DNA of 47,799 bases from Pseudochelatococcus contaminans (GTDB lineage Bacteria > Pseudomonadota > Alphaproteobacteria > Rhizobiales > Beijerinckiaceae). The DNA is taken from the NCBI RefSeq assembly GCF_014195635.1, contig NZ_JACICC010000013.1, positions 1 to 47,799 of the forward strand, in the 5' to 3' direction. The stretch's first letter is position 1, and each line of letters opens with the position of its first letter. The translations under genes were made by a program, and so were the position numbers. Under the pieces are notes generated by a model. It made no database searches and was not told where the DNA came from. It worked only from the letters and a program-made list of their open reading frames with translations. Positions 8,668 to 17,062 of this stretch are shown here, in pieces.

Positions 8668-8952
8668 TTGAGACTTGCCATTGCCAGCCTGTTCGCCATC
8701 GGTCTCGCCGTCCCTGCCTTCGCCCAGACGGAACCGCCCGCAGATTTTGACGAAGCCGCATGGCAGGCCGAATGGGACGCGGGCGACACGGATGGCGACG
8801 GCAAGCTGAGCCGGGAAGAGGCGAAAGCCGGGAATCCGAACATGACCGATGAAGTCTTCGACCAGATCGACACCGATGGCGACGGTTTCATCAGCCCCGC
8901 GGAAGACAAGGCCGCGCTCTTCGAAGCACGCGGCAAAACCACAAATGAATAG
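8668..8952 (+). CDS. Exported EF-hand calcium-binding protein (TTG start)
   Basis: A TTG at 8668 with a GGAGG site seven bases upstream (8656-8660) gives 94 residues starting with a clean signal peptide (RLAIASLFAIGLAVPAFAQ). Two EF-hand loops follow, DTDGDGKLSREE and DTDGDGFISPAE, so the protein should bind calcium in the periplasm. A possible ATG at 8632 would add twelve residues before the signal peptide and lacks a good ribosome-binding site, so TTG is preferred. The gene is the first after copG and marks the left part of cargo block 1. Its end overlaps the next gene by eight bases, which implies joint expression. Confidence 0.75.
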   Translation: MRLAIASLFAIGLAVPAFAQTEPPADFDEAAWQAEWDAGDTDGDGKLSREEAKAGNPNMTDEVFDQIDTDGDGFISPAEDKAALFEARGKTTNE

Positions 8953-9520
8953 GGTATGGGCGGGGGCTTTTGGCGCAACGGTGTTTGTCGCGGCAGCATC
9001 CGTGGCAGGCGCGGAGGCGCCCACGTCCGCCAGACCGGCCGGGTTGCCTGAGAACTATGTTCCTGAAATCCCCTCGCATGAGATGGAGCCGGACACCGGC
9101 CCGCTTTCGGCCGCCCTACAGGAGCGTTTCCGCGACCGTATCGCCGGTATCTTCATCGAGCGCGAGCCCGATTTCCATGTCGTCGTCAGGCTAACGGGAG
9201 ACCGGGATGCGGGCACGCTTCAGTACCAATTGGGCGAAGATCGGGTGCGTGTCGAAGTCCTGACAGGCGCATCCCATACCGTCGATCAACTGGTCGCCGC
9301 GTTGGATGACCGCCAGATGATTACGCGCGTTCTTCCCGATGGCTACGGCGGATATGTCGATGAGCGCACCGGATATGTGGTTCTTACGGTTCTCCCCGGA
9401 ACAGAGCTTGCCGGTGGCAGCGAAGCATCCCTTTCGGCTGCTTTGGGCGTGCCGATCCGCATCATCGAAGGGGAACCCGCTACAATCGGTCCAGCACCAC
9501 AGCAGCGGGAAGAGCGGTAA
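8945..9520 (+). CDS. Exported protein resembling the N-terminal region of S1-family proteases, no catalytic domain
   Basis: The ATG at 8945 overlaps the EF-hand gene by eight bases and gives 191 residues with a signal peptide (residues 1-24). The mature part, with IAGIFIEREPDFHVVVRLTG and two VLPDG/VLTVLPGTE segments, resembles the pro-region seen in front of alphaproteobacterial S1/streptogrisin-like peptidases. The protein ends at residue 191 before any His-Asp-Ser catalytic domain, and no such domain follows in any frame. It is either a free-standing regulator or a truncated protease. The family link is from memory of related proteins and is tentative. Confidence 0.6.
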   Translation: MNRVWAGAFGATVFVAAASVAGAEAPTSARPAGLPENYVPEIPSHEMEPDTGPLSAALQERFRDRIAGIFIEREPDFHVVVRLTGDRDAGTLQYQLGEDRVRVEVLTGASHTVDQLVAALDDRQMITRVLPDGYGGYVDERTGYVVLTVLPGTELAGGSEASLSAALGVPIRIIEGEPATIGPAPQQREER

Positions 9521-9526
9521 TCCATT

Positions 9527-9547
9527 GCGGCCCGGATTCCGGGCCGC
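9527..9547 (+). terminator. Hairpin after the two exported-protein genes
   Basis: A perfect 9-bp inverted repeat (GCGGCCCGG at 9527-9535, CCGGGCCGC at 9539-9547) with a 3-base loop starts seven bases after the stop at 9520. It has no T-run, so it may be an RNA-stabilising hairpin or a Rho-assisted end rather than a classic terminator. Confidence 0.5.
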
Positions 9548-9551
9548 GACG

Positions 9552-9604
9552 TGTCGCAAAAATCAGTCGCACAATTTTGACTTTCGCACGCGACATTTGC
9601 GACA
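9552..9604. repeat. TGTCGCA inverted-repeat cluster, resolvase-site-like (left side of ars cargo)
   Basis: TGTCGCAAA at 9552-9560 and TTTGCGACA at 9596-9604 form a perfect 9-bp inverted repeat; two more half-site-like copies, AGTCGCA (9565-9571) and CGCGACA (9589-9595), lie between them. Half-sites beginning TGTCG in opposed pairs are what serine resolvases of Tn3-type elements bind. A related pair lies at 21809-21836, on the other side of the metal-resistance genes. No recombinase gene is nearby, so the link is inferred. Confidence 0.45.
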
Positions 9605-9672
9605 GAAATTCCCCTGAAAATTCAACGTTGGCCTGACCTGCTACAAAAATCAGGGATCTTCGTGACGGCTTC

Positions 9673-10899
9673 TCAAAACTTATCGTTGCTTCCCGCTTCT
9701 CCTTTGATCGGCCCCCATAACAGCGCGACGAGGGCGAGATTGGCGATGGCGAGAGCTGCCAGCGCCACAAGAGTTTGATCGGTGCCCCCGACCGAAAGCA
9801 GGATCGCACCCACGGTTGGGCCGGCAGCTTGGGCGACGAGACTGGGCCGGGCAAGCCGCCCCATGATCGGCGCATAGCGGGAAGGTCCGAACAGGGCGAG
9901 CGGGAGCGCACCCTTGGCGATCGAGAAGATGCCATTGCCGGCCCCGTAGAGGATGAGCGACAGGCCGATGATGAGAAAACCTGCCGCGAGCATCGTCACC
10001 CCTGCCGCGCTCAGGACGGAGGCGGCCGCGAGTGTCCAGAAGGGATGATGCCTCCCCCCGCTCGCCATTTCGCCAATTCGGCCGGCGACTTGGGCCGGGC
10101 CTATCAGCGCGCCGAGGGCTACAGCTTCGCCCAGCGACAGCCCGCGTTGCTGCAACAGGGTCAGCAGATGCACCGATATGATGGTGACGCCCAATCCGGC
10201 CAGCACCACGATCGCCATCATGATCAGATAGGCCCGGCGCTCATGGTCGCGCAGCTTGATCGCAGGAGCTTGGTCTTTGCCACCGATCGGCCTGGGCTTG
10301 CCGTTGCTCGGAAGGACCAGCAGCACGAGCGGCAGGCAGATCGCGAGATGAATGCCGGCATAGGCCATGCAGGCCCCGCGCCATCCCAGATGCTCCAGAA
10401 ACAAGGCCGAGAGCGGCCAGCAGACCGTGCTTACGAAGCCGCCCCACAAGGTCAGTGTAGTGATGGCGGATCGCGCGGAACGGCCATAATAGCCCCCGAG
10501 CGTGGCAAATGCCGCATCATAAAGGCCGGCCCCCATGCCGATACCGAGCACGATCCATCCGGCGACGAATACCCATAGGGACGGCGCAGCCGCAAGGATG
10601 ACGAGGCCGGCAGCGAACAGCAGGCAAGCCAGAGCAAGGATGGGACGCCCGCCGTGCTGGCCAATGGCGTCACCCACGCGCGGGGAAACGACGCCGGCCG
10701 CGAGCAGGCCAATGGAGAGAGCGCCGACGATCCATGAAAGCGGCCAACCCGTATCGGCCGCGATCGGGGCGGCGAGAACGGCGAGCAGGTAATAGGAGCT
10801 GCCCCATGCAAATATCTGTACGATGCCGAGCGCGGAGATGACGGGCCACCTTCTCGCGTCGGGAGACAGGCCCGTTTGAGCCGGCAGGTTTGTCGTCAC
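9673..10899 (-). CDS. MFS transporter at the end of the ars operon
   Basis: A GTG at 10899 overlaps the arsH stop by four bases (GTGA) and gives 408 residues; the longer open frame runs back through arsH in another frame and is not credible. Twelve hydrophobic segments are visible, in the two-halves MFS pattern with a hydrophilic loop near the middle (residues 190-210). MFS carriers next to arsH occur in several arsenic islands and export arsenical species; the exact substrate here is not evident. It is the last gene of arsR-arsC-arsC-acr3-arsH-MFS, all coupled or closely spaced. Confidence 0.8.
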   Translation of the reverse strand: MTTNLPAQTGLSPDARRWPVISALGIVQIFAWGSSYYLLAVLAAPIAADTGWPLSWIVGALSIGLLAAGVVSPRVGDAIGQHGGRPILALACLLFAAGLVILAAAPSLWVFVAGWIVLGIGMGAGLYDAAFATLGGYYGRSARSAITTLTLWGGFVSTVCWPLSALFLEHLGWRGACMAYAGIHLAICLPLVLLVLPSNGKPRPIGGKDQAPAIKLRDHERRAYLIMMAIVVLAGLGVTIISVHLLTLLQQRGLSLGEAVALGALIGPAQVAGRIGEMASGGRHHPFWTLAAASVLSAAGVTMLAAGFLIIGLSLILYGAGNGIFSIAKGALPLALFGPSRYAPIMGRLARPSLVAQAAGPTVGAILLSVGGTDQTLVALAALAIANLALVALLWGPIKGEAGSNDKF

Positions 10900-11612
10900 C
10901 GGACGCGCTTGAGCGCCATACGCTCTTCCAGCTTTTGGGCGGTTTCCTTGCGCTCGCTGTAGCGGTCGGTGAGGTAAGGAGCGACGTCGCGGGTCAGAAG
11001 CGTGAACTTCACCAGTTCCTCCATCACATCGACCACCCGGTCGTAATAGGATGAAGGCTTCATTCGACCCGCTTCGTCGAACTCCTGATATGCCTTGGCG
11101 ACCGAGGACTGGTTGGGGATGGTGATCATCCGCATCCAGCGGCCGAGGACGCGAAGTTGGTTGACGGCGTTGAAACTCTGCGAGCCGCCAGAGACTTGCA
11201 TCACGGCCAATGTGCGGCCCTGGGTGGGGCGAACTGCGCCAACCGCGAGCGGTATCCAGTCGATTTGCGCCTTGAGGACTCCGCTCATGGCACCGTGACG
11301 TTCGGGGCTGGTCCAGACCTGCCCTTCGGACCATTCCGAAAGTTTCCGAAGCTCCTGCACCTTCGGATGATCAACGGGCGCACCATCAGGCAGCGGCAGG
11401 CCGTGCGGATCGAACACACGGGTTTCCGCGCCGAAGTGGTTGAGGAGCCGTTCGGCTTCGAGCGTGAGCAGCTTGCTATAGGAGCGTTCACGCAACGAGC
11501 CGTAGAGCAGGAGAATGCGCGGCGGATGAGCAGAGGGCGTCGTTCGTAGGCGTTCAGCCGATGGGCTGTCGAGCACCGCGCGGACCACATTAGGAAGGTC
11601 GGAAACCGTCAT
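10896..11612 (-). CDS. arsH: ArsH, NADPH-dependent FMN reductase / organoarsenical oxidase
   Basis: The ATG at 11612 overlaps the acr3 stop (ATGA) and gives 238 residues, the usual ArsH size; an upstream GTG frame would extend into acr3. The flavin phosphate loop [15 protein letters not shown] (about residues 36-50) and the [16 protein letters not shown] and [16 protein letters not shown] segments are the family hallmarks. ArsH reduces FMN with NADPH and oxidises trivalent organoarsenicals, which are more toxic than the pentavalent forms. It is cytoplasmic and sits between the exporter genes. Confidence 0.93.
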   Translation of the reverse strand: MTVSDLPNVVRAVLDSPSAERLRTTPSAHPPRILLLYGSLRERSYSKLLTLEAERLLNHFGAETRVFDPHGLPLPDGAPVDHPKVQELRKLSEWSEGQVWTSPERHGAMSGVLKAQIDWIPLAVGAVRPTQGRTLAVMQVSGGSQSFNAVNQLRVLGRWMRMITIPNQSSVAKAYQEFDEAGRMKPSSYYDRVVDVMEELVKFTLLTRDVAPYLTDRYSERKETAQKLEERMALKRVR

Positions 11613-12697
11613 GGCTTGGCCTCGGCCGGAACGGCAACGGGCGTCCCTTTCTCGGGAAACCACTTCGCGCCGAGCCTGAGCGCGACATGAACGAGCAGGA
11701 TCAGTGCGGGCACTTCCACGAGCGGGCCGATGACGGCGGCGAAGGCCACCGGCGATGCGAGACCGAATGCCGCGATGGCGACCGCGATGGCCAACTCGAA
11801 ATTATTGCCGGCAGCGGTGAAGGCGATGGCCGTGGTGCGCGGATAATCCGCCTCGATCAGCCGGCCCATCGCGAAGCTGATGAGGAACTGGATGACGAAA
11901 TAAAGCGCCAGGGGAATGGCTATGCGCAGGACATCGAGAGGCAGCGACACCACGTCCGCGCCCTTGAGGCTGAACATGGCGACAATGGTGAACAGCAGCG
12001 CGGCTAGCGTTATGGGGCTGATGCGCGGCAGAAATTCGTGCTCATACCAGCCCGCGCCTTTGCGAGCGATGAGGATGCGGCGCGTCAGGAACCCGGCGAG
12101 GAAGGGAATGCCGAGATAGATCAGCACCGCTTCGGTAATGGTCCAGAAGCTCACGTCTATGACGCTGCCCTCAAGGCCGAAGAGGGGTGGCAAGACGGAA
12201 AGGAAAAACCACGCATAGGTGGAGAAGAACAGAATCTGGAATATCGAGTTGAAGGCAACCAGACCGGCGACATATTGATTGTCGCCGCGCGCGAGTTGGT
12301 TCCAGACCAGCACCATAGCGATGCAGCGGGCGAGTCCGATCAGGATCAGTCCTGTCATGTATTCCGGGTGGTCGCGCAGGAAGATCACGGCCAGCGCGAA
12401 CATCAGCGTCGGGCCGATGATCCAGTTTTGTACCAGCGAAAGGATCAGCACTCGCTTGTCGGAAAAGACCCGGTGCAGTTCTTCGTAGCGCACCTTGGCG
12501 AGCGGCGGATACATCATCAGGATCAGGCCGATGGCGATCGGTATGTTGGTGGTGCCGACCGACATGGCGTTGAGAGCTTCCGGCAAGCCGGTGAATATCG
12601 TGCCCAGCACGACGCCGAGTGCCATCGCGGCGAAAATCCACACCGTCAGATAGCGGTCGAGGAAACCAAGGCGGGAAGCTGGCTTGAGGGAAGCCAT
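11609..12697 (-). CDS. acr3: Arsenite efflux carrier Acr3
   Basis: The protein has 362 residues with ten predicted membrane helices. The conserved cysteine essential in Acr3 is in [15 protein letters not shown], and the [18 protein letters not shown] helix is also typical. Acr3 expels arsenite using the proton gradient. The start is supported by a GGAG site about seven bases upstream. The gene follows the glutaredoxin-type arsC after 27 bases and overlaps arsH by ATGA. As(III) made by the two arsenate reductases is its substrate. Confidence 0.95.
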   Translation of the reverse strand: MASLKPASRLGFLDRYLTVWIFAAMALGVVLGTIFTGLPEALNAMSVGTTNIPIAIGLILMMYPPLAKVRYEELHRVFSDKRVLILSLVQNWIIGPTLMFALAVIFLRDHPEYMTGLILIGLARCIAMVLVWNQLARGDNQYVAGLVAFNSIFQILFFSTYAWFFLSVLPPLFGLEGSVIDVSFWTITEAVLIYLGIPFLAGFLTRRILIARKGAGWYEHEFLPRISPITLAALLFTIVAMFSLKGADVVSLPLDVLRIAIPLALYFVIQFLISFAMGRLIEADYPRTTAIAFTAAGNNFELAIAVAIAAFGLASPVAFAAVIGPLVEVPALILLVHVALRLGAKWFPEKGTPVAVPAEAKP

Positions 12698-12724
12698 CAG
12701 TATTCTCCAATCGCAGGCTGAAAG

Positions 12725-13150
12725 TCAGGCGGAAGCAACGCGCCGTCCATGTTCGTCAATGATCCGCTCGCCATCCTCTTTGACGAACTCGCCCCGTTGT
12801 GGGGGCAGCAGATCAAGAACGGCTTCGGACGGTCGGCAGAGCTTGACCCCTTGGGGGGTGACGACGAGGGGGCGATTGATGAGGATCGGGTGCGCCATCA
12901 TGGCGTCGAGCAATGCGTCATCGCTCAATTCTGGATCGCCAAGGCCGAGGTCGGCATAGGGCGTTCCTTTCTCCCGCAAGATCGAGCGGGCCGTCAGGCT
13001 GGCGCGCTCGATGAGTTGCGCGAGCAGCGCCCGTGAGGGCGGGGTTTTCAGATATTCGATGATATGCGGCTCGACGCCGGAATTGCGGATCAGGCCGAGC
13101 GTATTGCGCGAGGTGCCGCAATCGGGATTGTGGTAGACAATGACATCCAT
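12725..13150 (-). CDS. arsC: Arsenate reductase, glutaredoxin-coupled ArsC
   Basis: The ATG at 13150 gives 141 residues starting MDVIVYHNPDCGTSRN, with catalytic Cys11; a GTG four codons earlier (13162) overlaps the previous stop and is an alternative start. The arginine-bearing PILINRPLVV segment is characteristic of the E. coli plasmid R773 type ArsC. This enzyme reduces arsenate to arsenite with glutathione and glutaredoxin. It sits next to a second, unrelated arsenate reductase, so the operon can draw on both glutathione and thioredoxin. Confidence 0.93.
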   Translation of the reverse strand: MDVIVYHNPDCGTSRNTLGLIRNSGVEPHIIEYLKTPPSRALLAQLIERASLTARSILREKGTPYADLGLGDPELSDDALLDAMMAHPILINRPLVVTPQGVKLCRPSEAVLDLLPPQRGEFVKEDGERIIDEHGRRVASA

Positions 13151-13158
13151 GGATTGCC

Positions 13159-13707
13159 TCACGCCGCGCCAGAGCGGGGCGAGGCTGCCCCTTCGGATTG
13201 ACCGATTTCGTTGAGCTTCATATTGAGCGACGATTTATCGAGGCTGGCGACGGGCAAGGCCACGAAGACCGAAATCCGGGTTTTCATGTAGCGAAACGCC
13301 GTGACAAAAGCCGCCATGCGCTGAATCTCGGTGCCCTCGACGGTGGCGGGGTCTTCGATACCCCAATGCGCGGTCATCGGCTGGCCCGGCCAGACCGGAC
13401 AGGCTTCGCCGGCCGCGTTGTCGCAGACGGTGAACACGAAATCCATCACCGGCGCGTCGGGGCCGGAGAATTCTTCCCATCCTTTCGATCGGAAGCCTTC
13501 AGCCGGGTAGTCGTAGCTTTCGAGTACCTTCAGGGCGAGCGGGTTCACTTCGCCTTTGGGCTGGCTTCCAGCCGAATAGGCCCGGAAGCGACCCGCACCA
13601 TCCTTGTTCAAGATGCTTTCGGCAAGGATCGAGCGGGCGGAATTTCCGGTGCAAAGAAACAGCACGTTGAAGATTCTATCGGAGTGATTGGCCATAGGCT
13701 CAGGCAT
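13159..13707 (-). CDS. arsC: Arsenate reductase, LMW-phosphatase fold (thioredoxin-type ArsC)
   Basis: The start at 13707 gives 182 residues and overlaps the arsR stop by eight bases, with an AAAGG site upstream; ATG 13695 is an alternative. The P-loop FLCTGNSARS contains the CX5R motif (Cys19, Arg25). A second cysteine pair, CDNAAGEAC, matches the redox relay of Staphylococcus/Bacillus ArsC. The enzyme reduces arsenate to arsenite in the cytoplasm with thioredoxin. The open frame extends 60 residues upstream, but that part overlaps arsR and has no family similarity. Confidence 0.92.
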   Translation of the reverse strand: MPEPMANHSDRIFNVLFLCTGNSARSILAESILNKDGAGRFRAYSAGSQPKGEVNPLALKVLESYDYPAEGFRSKGWEEFSGPDAPVMDFVFTVCDNAAGEACPVWPGQPMTAHWGIEDPATVEGTEIQRMAAFVTAFRYMKTRISVFVALPVASLDKSSLNMKLNEIGQSEGAASPRSGAA

Positions 13708-14059
13708 GGGTGACGCCTTTCGTCGGTTTGCAGCAGGACAGCGCGGCGACTGCCGGGTTGCACACGTCCGGGTGGCCTTGGCAGCAATCGCGCATGAGAA
13801 ATTCGAGCAGGCCGGACAGCGCCGGATAGGAGGCGCTGTAGATGATCGAGCGCCCGTCGCGCCGCGACTCGATGAGGTCGGCTTGTTCAAGGTGGCTCAG
13901 GTGGAAGGACATGCGCGACGACGATGCGCCGTCCATCGCTTCCCCGATCGCGCCGGCCGGCATCCCTTCCGGGCCGGCCGTCACCAGCAGGCGCACGATG
14001 CGCAGCCGGGTTTCCTGCGAGAGCGCCGCGAAGGCAGAGAGGGCTTGCTTTTCGTTCAT
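13700..14059 (-). CDS. arsR: ArsR-family arsenic-responsive repressor (first copy)
   Basis: The protein has 119 residues with a winged-helix domain (SQETRLRIVRLLVTAGPEG to GRSIIYSASYP). Cysteines near the C-terminus, RDCCQGHPDVCN and SCCKP, can form the As(III)-binding site; this C-terminal location differs from the E. coli site in the DNA-binding helix and is seen in other ArsR lineages. It should repress its own operon until arsenite binds. A TCAAC-N12-GTTGA dyad lies directly upstream. It is the promoter-proximal gene of the minus-strand ars operon. Confidence 0.93.
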   Translation of the reverse strand: MNEKQALSAFAALSQETRLRIVRLLVTAGPEGMPAGAIGEAMDGASSSRMSFHLSHLEQADLIESRRDGRSIIYSASYPALSGLLEFLMRDCCQGHPDVCNPAVAALSCCKPTKGVTHA

Positions 14060-14066
14060 GTATGCC

Positions 14067-14088
14067 TCAACATCTCAAGAGTAGTTGA
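14067..14088. promoter_or_regulatory. ArsR operator (TCAAC-N12-GTTGA) between arsR and the DUF6428 gene
   Basis: The 46-base gap between the divergent arsR (start 14059) and DUF6428 (start 14106) genes contains TCAAC at 14067-14071 and GTTGA at 14084-14088. The same arms and the same 12-base spacing occur ahead of the second arsR at 21678-21699. The shared geometry ahead of two related repressors supports its being the operator. Confidence 0.7.
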
Positions 14089-14105
14089 ATCATGGATACA
14101 CGGAC

Positions 14106-14603
14106 ATGAACGCTTACGCCAGCCCCTTAATCACAGAATTTCCTGATGTTGCCTCGCTCGGGGCGATCCTCGATATTTTGGAGGGCCATGCCGACAAGGT
14201 TCTTGTGCTCGCCTATGGCGACGGGCAGCAGGTGCAGGCCGGCTATCACATCACGGAGGTCAAGGCCGGTTCCTTCGTCACGCTCGATTGCGGCGGCAAT
14301 CCCGATGCGTGGCGGGAGACGGTCTTGCAGGTCGAGGATATTCCCCCGACCGAAGGCAGCATGCCGATGACCGTCGCCAAGTTCCGGTCAATCTTGGGAA
14401 AGGTCGGCAGCAGGGTCCAGCTTGACACGGACGCGCGGTTGACATGGGAGGTGAGCCGGCCCGGTGAGCCGATGCAGGTCTATGACGGGGCCGGAATCGA
14501 GATCGAGAAAGACCGGACGATTGTGCGTCTCAGCCCGCGCCCCGCAATCTGCAAGCCGAGGCATCGCGCGCAGCAGACGAGAGCGTCTGCCTGCTGCGGC
14601 TAA
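14106..14603 (+). CDS. DUF6428 family protein, divergent from arsR
   Basis: The ATG at 14106 gives 165 residues; a TTG at 14085 in the same frame falls within the ArsR operator and is less likely. The sequence (LGAILDILEGHADKVLVLAY, then AGYHITEVKAGSFVTLDCGG and FRSILGKVG) matches a small family commonly found beside arsR/arsC genes, listed as DUF6428. There is no signal peptide. The CysCys near the C-terminal end (SACCG) could bind a soft metal or arsenite. Its function is unknown; the shared operator suggests arsenic induction. Confidence 0.75.
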   Translation: MNAYASPLITEFPDVASLGAILDILEGHADKVLVLAYGDGQQVQAGYHITEVKAGSFVTLDCGGNPDAWRETVLQVEDIPPTEGSMPMTVAKFRSILGKVGSRVQLDTDARLTWEVSRPGEPMQVYDGAGIEIEKDRTIVRLSPRPAICKPRHRAQQTRASACCG

Positions 14604-14646
14604 GCCCGCCCGAGCCATTGCCATGTCGCACTACTTCTAAAGCCCG

Positions 14647-14712
14647 CTACGTTGCAGGTTCCGGGAATTTTGCGGCGATAGTTTCGGATAGCTGGCGAGG
14701 ACTTCTGTTCAT
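14647..14712 (-). CDS. Possible 21-codon ORF coupled to lspA
   Basis: An ATG overlaps the lspA stop (ATGA at 14712-14709) and opens 21 codons, MNRSPRQLSETIAAKFPEPA-T, ended by TAG. The coupling resembles a real gene junction, but the product is too short to classify. It may be the surviving start of a gene lost when the cassette was assembled, or chance. Confidence 0.3.
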   Translation of the reverse strand: MNRSPRQLSETIAAKFPEPAT

Positions 14713-15173
14713 GCAGCCTTTGTTTTGCCTCGTGCCAGAACGCTCTCCACCAGCAAAAGCCCGACCCCACAGACAATCGCCACGTCGGCAAGGTTGAAGG
14801 CGGGCCAATGATAGCTGCCAATGTAAAAATCCAGGAAATCCGCCACCGCACCCTGCCGCAGCCGGTCGAGCAGATTGCCGAGCGCCCCCCCAACCACGAG
14901 CCCGAGGGCGGATGCCGTCAGGCGGCTGTCGCTTCGATGGATCCAGACAAGGAGGCCAGCGACTATAGCGAGCGTGAACGCCATCAGGAGCCAAGCCGGC
15001 GCCTGGCCGAACAATCCGAAGCTCACGCCGGTATTGAAGCCGAGCACGAGATTAAAGAAGCCGGTGACGGGGATGACCTGAGGCGGGTTCATAACATGGT
15101 TCAGGACCCACCACTTCGTCGCCTGATCAAGGAAAAATCCGCCAAGGGCGATGGGAAGGCCGAGCCTGAGCAT
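14709..15173 (-). CDS. lspA: Prolipoprotein signal peptidase LspA (metal-operon copy)
   Basis: The ATG at 15173 gives 154 residues with four membrane helices. The two catalytic aspartates are in GGALGNLLDR and FNLADVAI, the standard LspA motifs. The enzyme removes signal peptides from lipoproteins in the inner membrane. It is the last full gene of the P-type ATPase operon. Extra lspA copies are known in lead-resistance (pbr) and other metal operons, so this is a cargo copy, not the housekeeping one. A 25-residue upstream extension overlaps ccdA and is not used. Confidence 0.92.
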   Translation of the reverse strand: MLRLGLPIALGGFFLDQATKWWVLNHVMNPPQVIPVTGFFNLVLGFNTGVSFGLFGQAPAWLLMAFTLAIVAGLLVWIHRSDSRLTASALGLVVGGALGNLLDRLRQGAVADFLDFYIGSYHWPAFNLADVAIVCGVGLLLVESVLARGKTKAA

Positions 15174-15198
15174 GTCCAAATGTCCTTTAAACTCCGGC

Positions 15199-15942
15199 TT
15201 AGCCGATCCGGCCGAGGGCCGGGAAAGTCTGGAGCAGCCATATCGCAAAGCTGGTTAGATGGCCGGTGATCATGGCGATGCCCATCACCACCATCACCCC
15301 ACCAGCGACGATTTTGAGCACCCGGCCAGTACGGCGCATCGACATCATCCGCGCCATGAACCCGCGCATGAACAAAGCGGCCAAGATGAAAGGGAGGCCA
15401 AGGCCGAGCGAGTAGACGGCGAGCAGCGTCGTTCCGCTTGCGACCGTGGCGTTGGCGGCGGACAGGGTCAGAATCGCGCCCAGCACTGGTCCGATGCAGG
15501 GAGTCCAGCCGAACGCGAAAGCGAGACCGAGGAGATAAGCCGCGCCGGCGCTTCCGCTGCCCGGATTGGCATGGAACCGCGCTTCACGATTGAGCCAGGG
15601 CATTGGTACGAGGCCTGTCGTGAACAGACCGAAGAGGACGACGATTACGCCTCCGATCAGGTTCGCTTCGAAAAGATACATGCGCAGGAGCCGGCTCAAC
15701 ACGGTTGCGCTGGCCCCAAGGAGGACGAACACGGTCGTAAAGCCGAGCACGAAGCAGAGGCTGAGGCCGAGAGTTCGGCTTGCCGCCTTGAATTCGGCAT
15801 CGGCCGCAGTGCCATCCGGGCTAATCGTGCGGCCTGCGACGTAGGAGATATAGCCCGGCACCAGCGGAAGGACGCAGGGCGACAGGAAGGATACGACACC
15901 TGCGGCGAAAGCCGTCGCTATTCCGATACTGGAGAACTCCAT
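15199..15942 (-). CDS. ccdA: CcdA-type membrane thiol-disulfide transporter
   Basis: The protein has 247 residues with six membrane helices. The redox cysteines are in LSPCVLPLVPGY (Cys23) and GWTPCIGPVLG, the CcdA/DsbD-core signatures. CcdA carries reducing equivalents from cytoplasmic thioredoxin to periplasmic thiol proteins. It overlaps the SCO gene stop (TGATG) and sits with SCO and PCuAC genes, whose cysteine or methionine copper sites need reduced partners. A soluble thioredoxin-like partner is absent from the cluster. Confidence 0.92.
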   Translation of the reverse strand: MEFSSIGIATAFAAGVVSFLSPCVLPLVPGYISYVAGRTISPDGTAADAEFKAASRTLGLSLCFVLGFTTVFVLLGASATVLSRLLRMYLFEANLIGGVIVVLFGLFTTGLVPMPWLNREARFHANPGSGSAGAAYLLGLAFAFGWTPCIGPVLGAILTLSAANATVASGTTLLAVYSLGLGLPFILAALFMRGFMARMMSMRRTGRVLKIVAGGVMVVMGIAMITGHLTSFAIWLLQTFPALGRIG

Positions 15943-16562
15943 CAGCCAATCTCGCCCGCCAGGCGGCGGAGCTTCTGCAATCGAATCTCACGCGGCTCGT
16001 GCATGTCGAGCGTGCCGACGAATTGGCTCTCGGCATCCATCAGGTAAACGCCGGCGGTATGATCCATTGTGTATTCGCCCCCTTCCAGAGGCACTTTTCG
16101 CGCATAGGCCGCAAAGGCCTTCACCACAGCGTCCGTTTCCTGTCGATTTCCCCGCAGTGCGAGGATGCGGTTATCAAAGGCTGTCATGTACTGAGCCAGC
16201 AATTCTTGTGTGTCCCGTTCGGGATCGACGGTGAAGAACAGGACGTTGAACTGGTCGGCCACCGGCCCGAGCTCGTTCATGAGATCGCTCAGTTCATAGA
16301 GCGTCGTCGGGCACACATCGGGACAATGGGTGAAGCCGAAGAAGGCGAGATAAGGCTTTCCGGCCAGCGCAGCATTGTCGATCGTTTCGCCTCGATGGGA
16401 TGTGAGCTGGAACGGGCCGCCGATGGCTGCCGTGCCTGTCGAGGACGCGACCGCCACGGTTTGCTGTTGCCAAGGCTTGGATACGGACAGGCCGATGAAA
16501 AGCCCGCCGACAGCGGCGACGGCAACCCATGCAACAAGGCGGAAAAGTTTGACGCCGCTCAT
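15942..16562 (-). CDS. SCO1/SenC family copper/thiol protein
   Basis: The protein has 206 residues anchored by an N-terminal helix (residues 8-27). The thioredoxin-fold domain carries the copper site CPDVCP in FFGFTHCPDVCPTTLY and the distal histidine in YTMDHTAGVYLMD. SCO proteins deliver copper to, or keep reduced, the CuA site of cytochrome oxidase, and some act in copper or redox stress. It overlaps the PCuAC gene by ATGA. Its place in a Cd/Zn/Pb-type operon is unusual. Confidence 0.92.
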   Translation of the reverse strand: MSGVKLFRLVAWVAVAAVGGLFIGLSVSKPWQQQTVAVASSTGTAAIGGPFQLTSHRGETIDNAALAGKPYLAFFGFTHCPDVCPTTLYELSDLMNELGPVADQFNVLFFTVDPERDTQELLAQYMTAFDNRILALRGNRQETDAVVKAFAAYARKVPLEGGEYTMDHTAGVYLMDAESQFVGTLDMHEPREIRLQKLRRLAGEIG

Positions 16563-17062
16563 TGGACAGCCTCTCCGTGTCCGTCATGTTCGTTCGCAGA
16601 TTCCGGACGAGCGCCCATGTTCTGCACAACGAACTCAACGTCGATCGCACCGGCCTGCTCGAACACAAGAGTCGCGGCAAACCGCTCCCCATCCTTCAAA
16701 GGGCGCGATGGCTTCAAGAACATGATGTGCATACCGCCAGGTTGAAGCTCGACGGTCTCGCCAGCTCCAATTTCGATGCCATTTTGCACAGGCCTCATGC
16801 TGGCAACCCCATCGCTCACGGTCGACTCATGGATTTCCACCCGGTCTGACAGAGGTGATGAGATTGAAACCAGGCGATCGGCCATATCGCCATCGTTTGT
16901 CAGCGTCAGATAGCCGCCGGCTACCGGCGTGACCGGCGGAGTCGCGCGTGACCACGGGTGATTGATGGTGATCGAACCAGCTTGGAAGTCGTGACCCACA
17001 GCAGGAGAGATCGACACTGCAAGGGCAAGGAAGGCGGCGGATAGGGCTCGCAAACTAGTCAT
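16559..17062 (-). CDS. Periplasmic copper chaperone PCu(A)C
   Basis: The ATG at 17062, after an AAAGGA site, gives 167 residues with a signal peptide (ending VGHD). The copper ligands follow the family spacing: His and Met in VEIHESTVSDGVASM, then His-x-Met in GGMHIMFLKP. A His-rich end (EHDGHGEAV) is also present. PCuAC binds Cu(I)/Cu(II) and passes it on, usually to SCO or cytochrome oxidase; its SCO partner is the next gene. The start overlaps the CDF stop by eight bases. Confidence 0.92.
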   Translation of the reverse strand: MTSLRALSAAFLALAVSISPAVGHDFQAGSITINHPWSRATPPVTPVAGGYLTLTNDGDMADRLVSISSPLSDRVEIHESTVSDGVASMRPVQNGIEIGAGETVELQPGGMHIMFLKPSRPLKDGERFAATLVFEQAGAIDVEFVVQNMGARPESANEHDGHGEAVQ

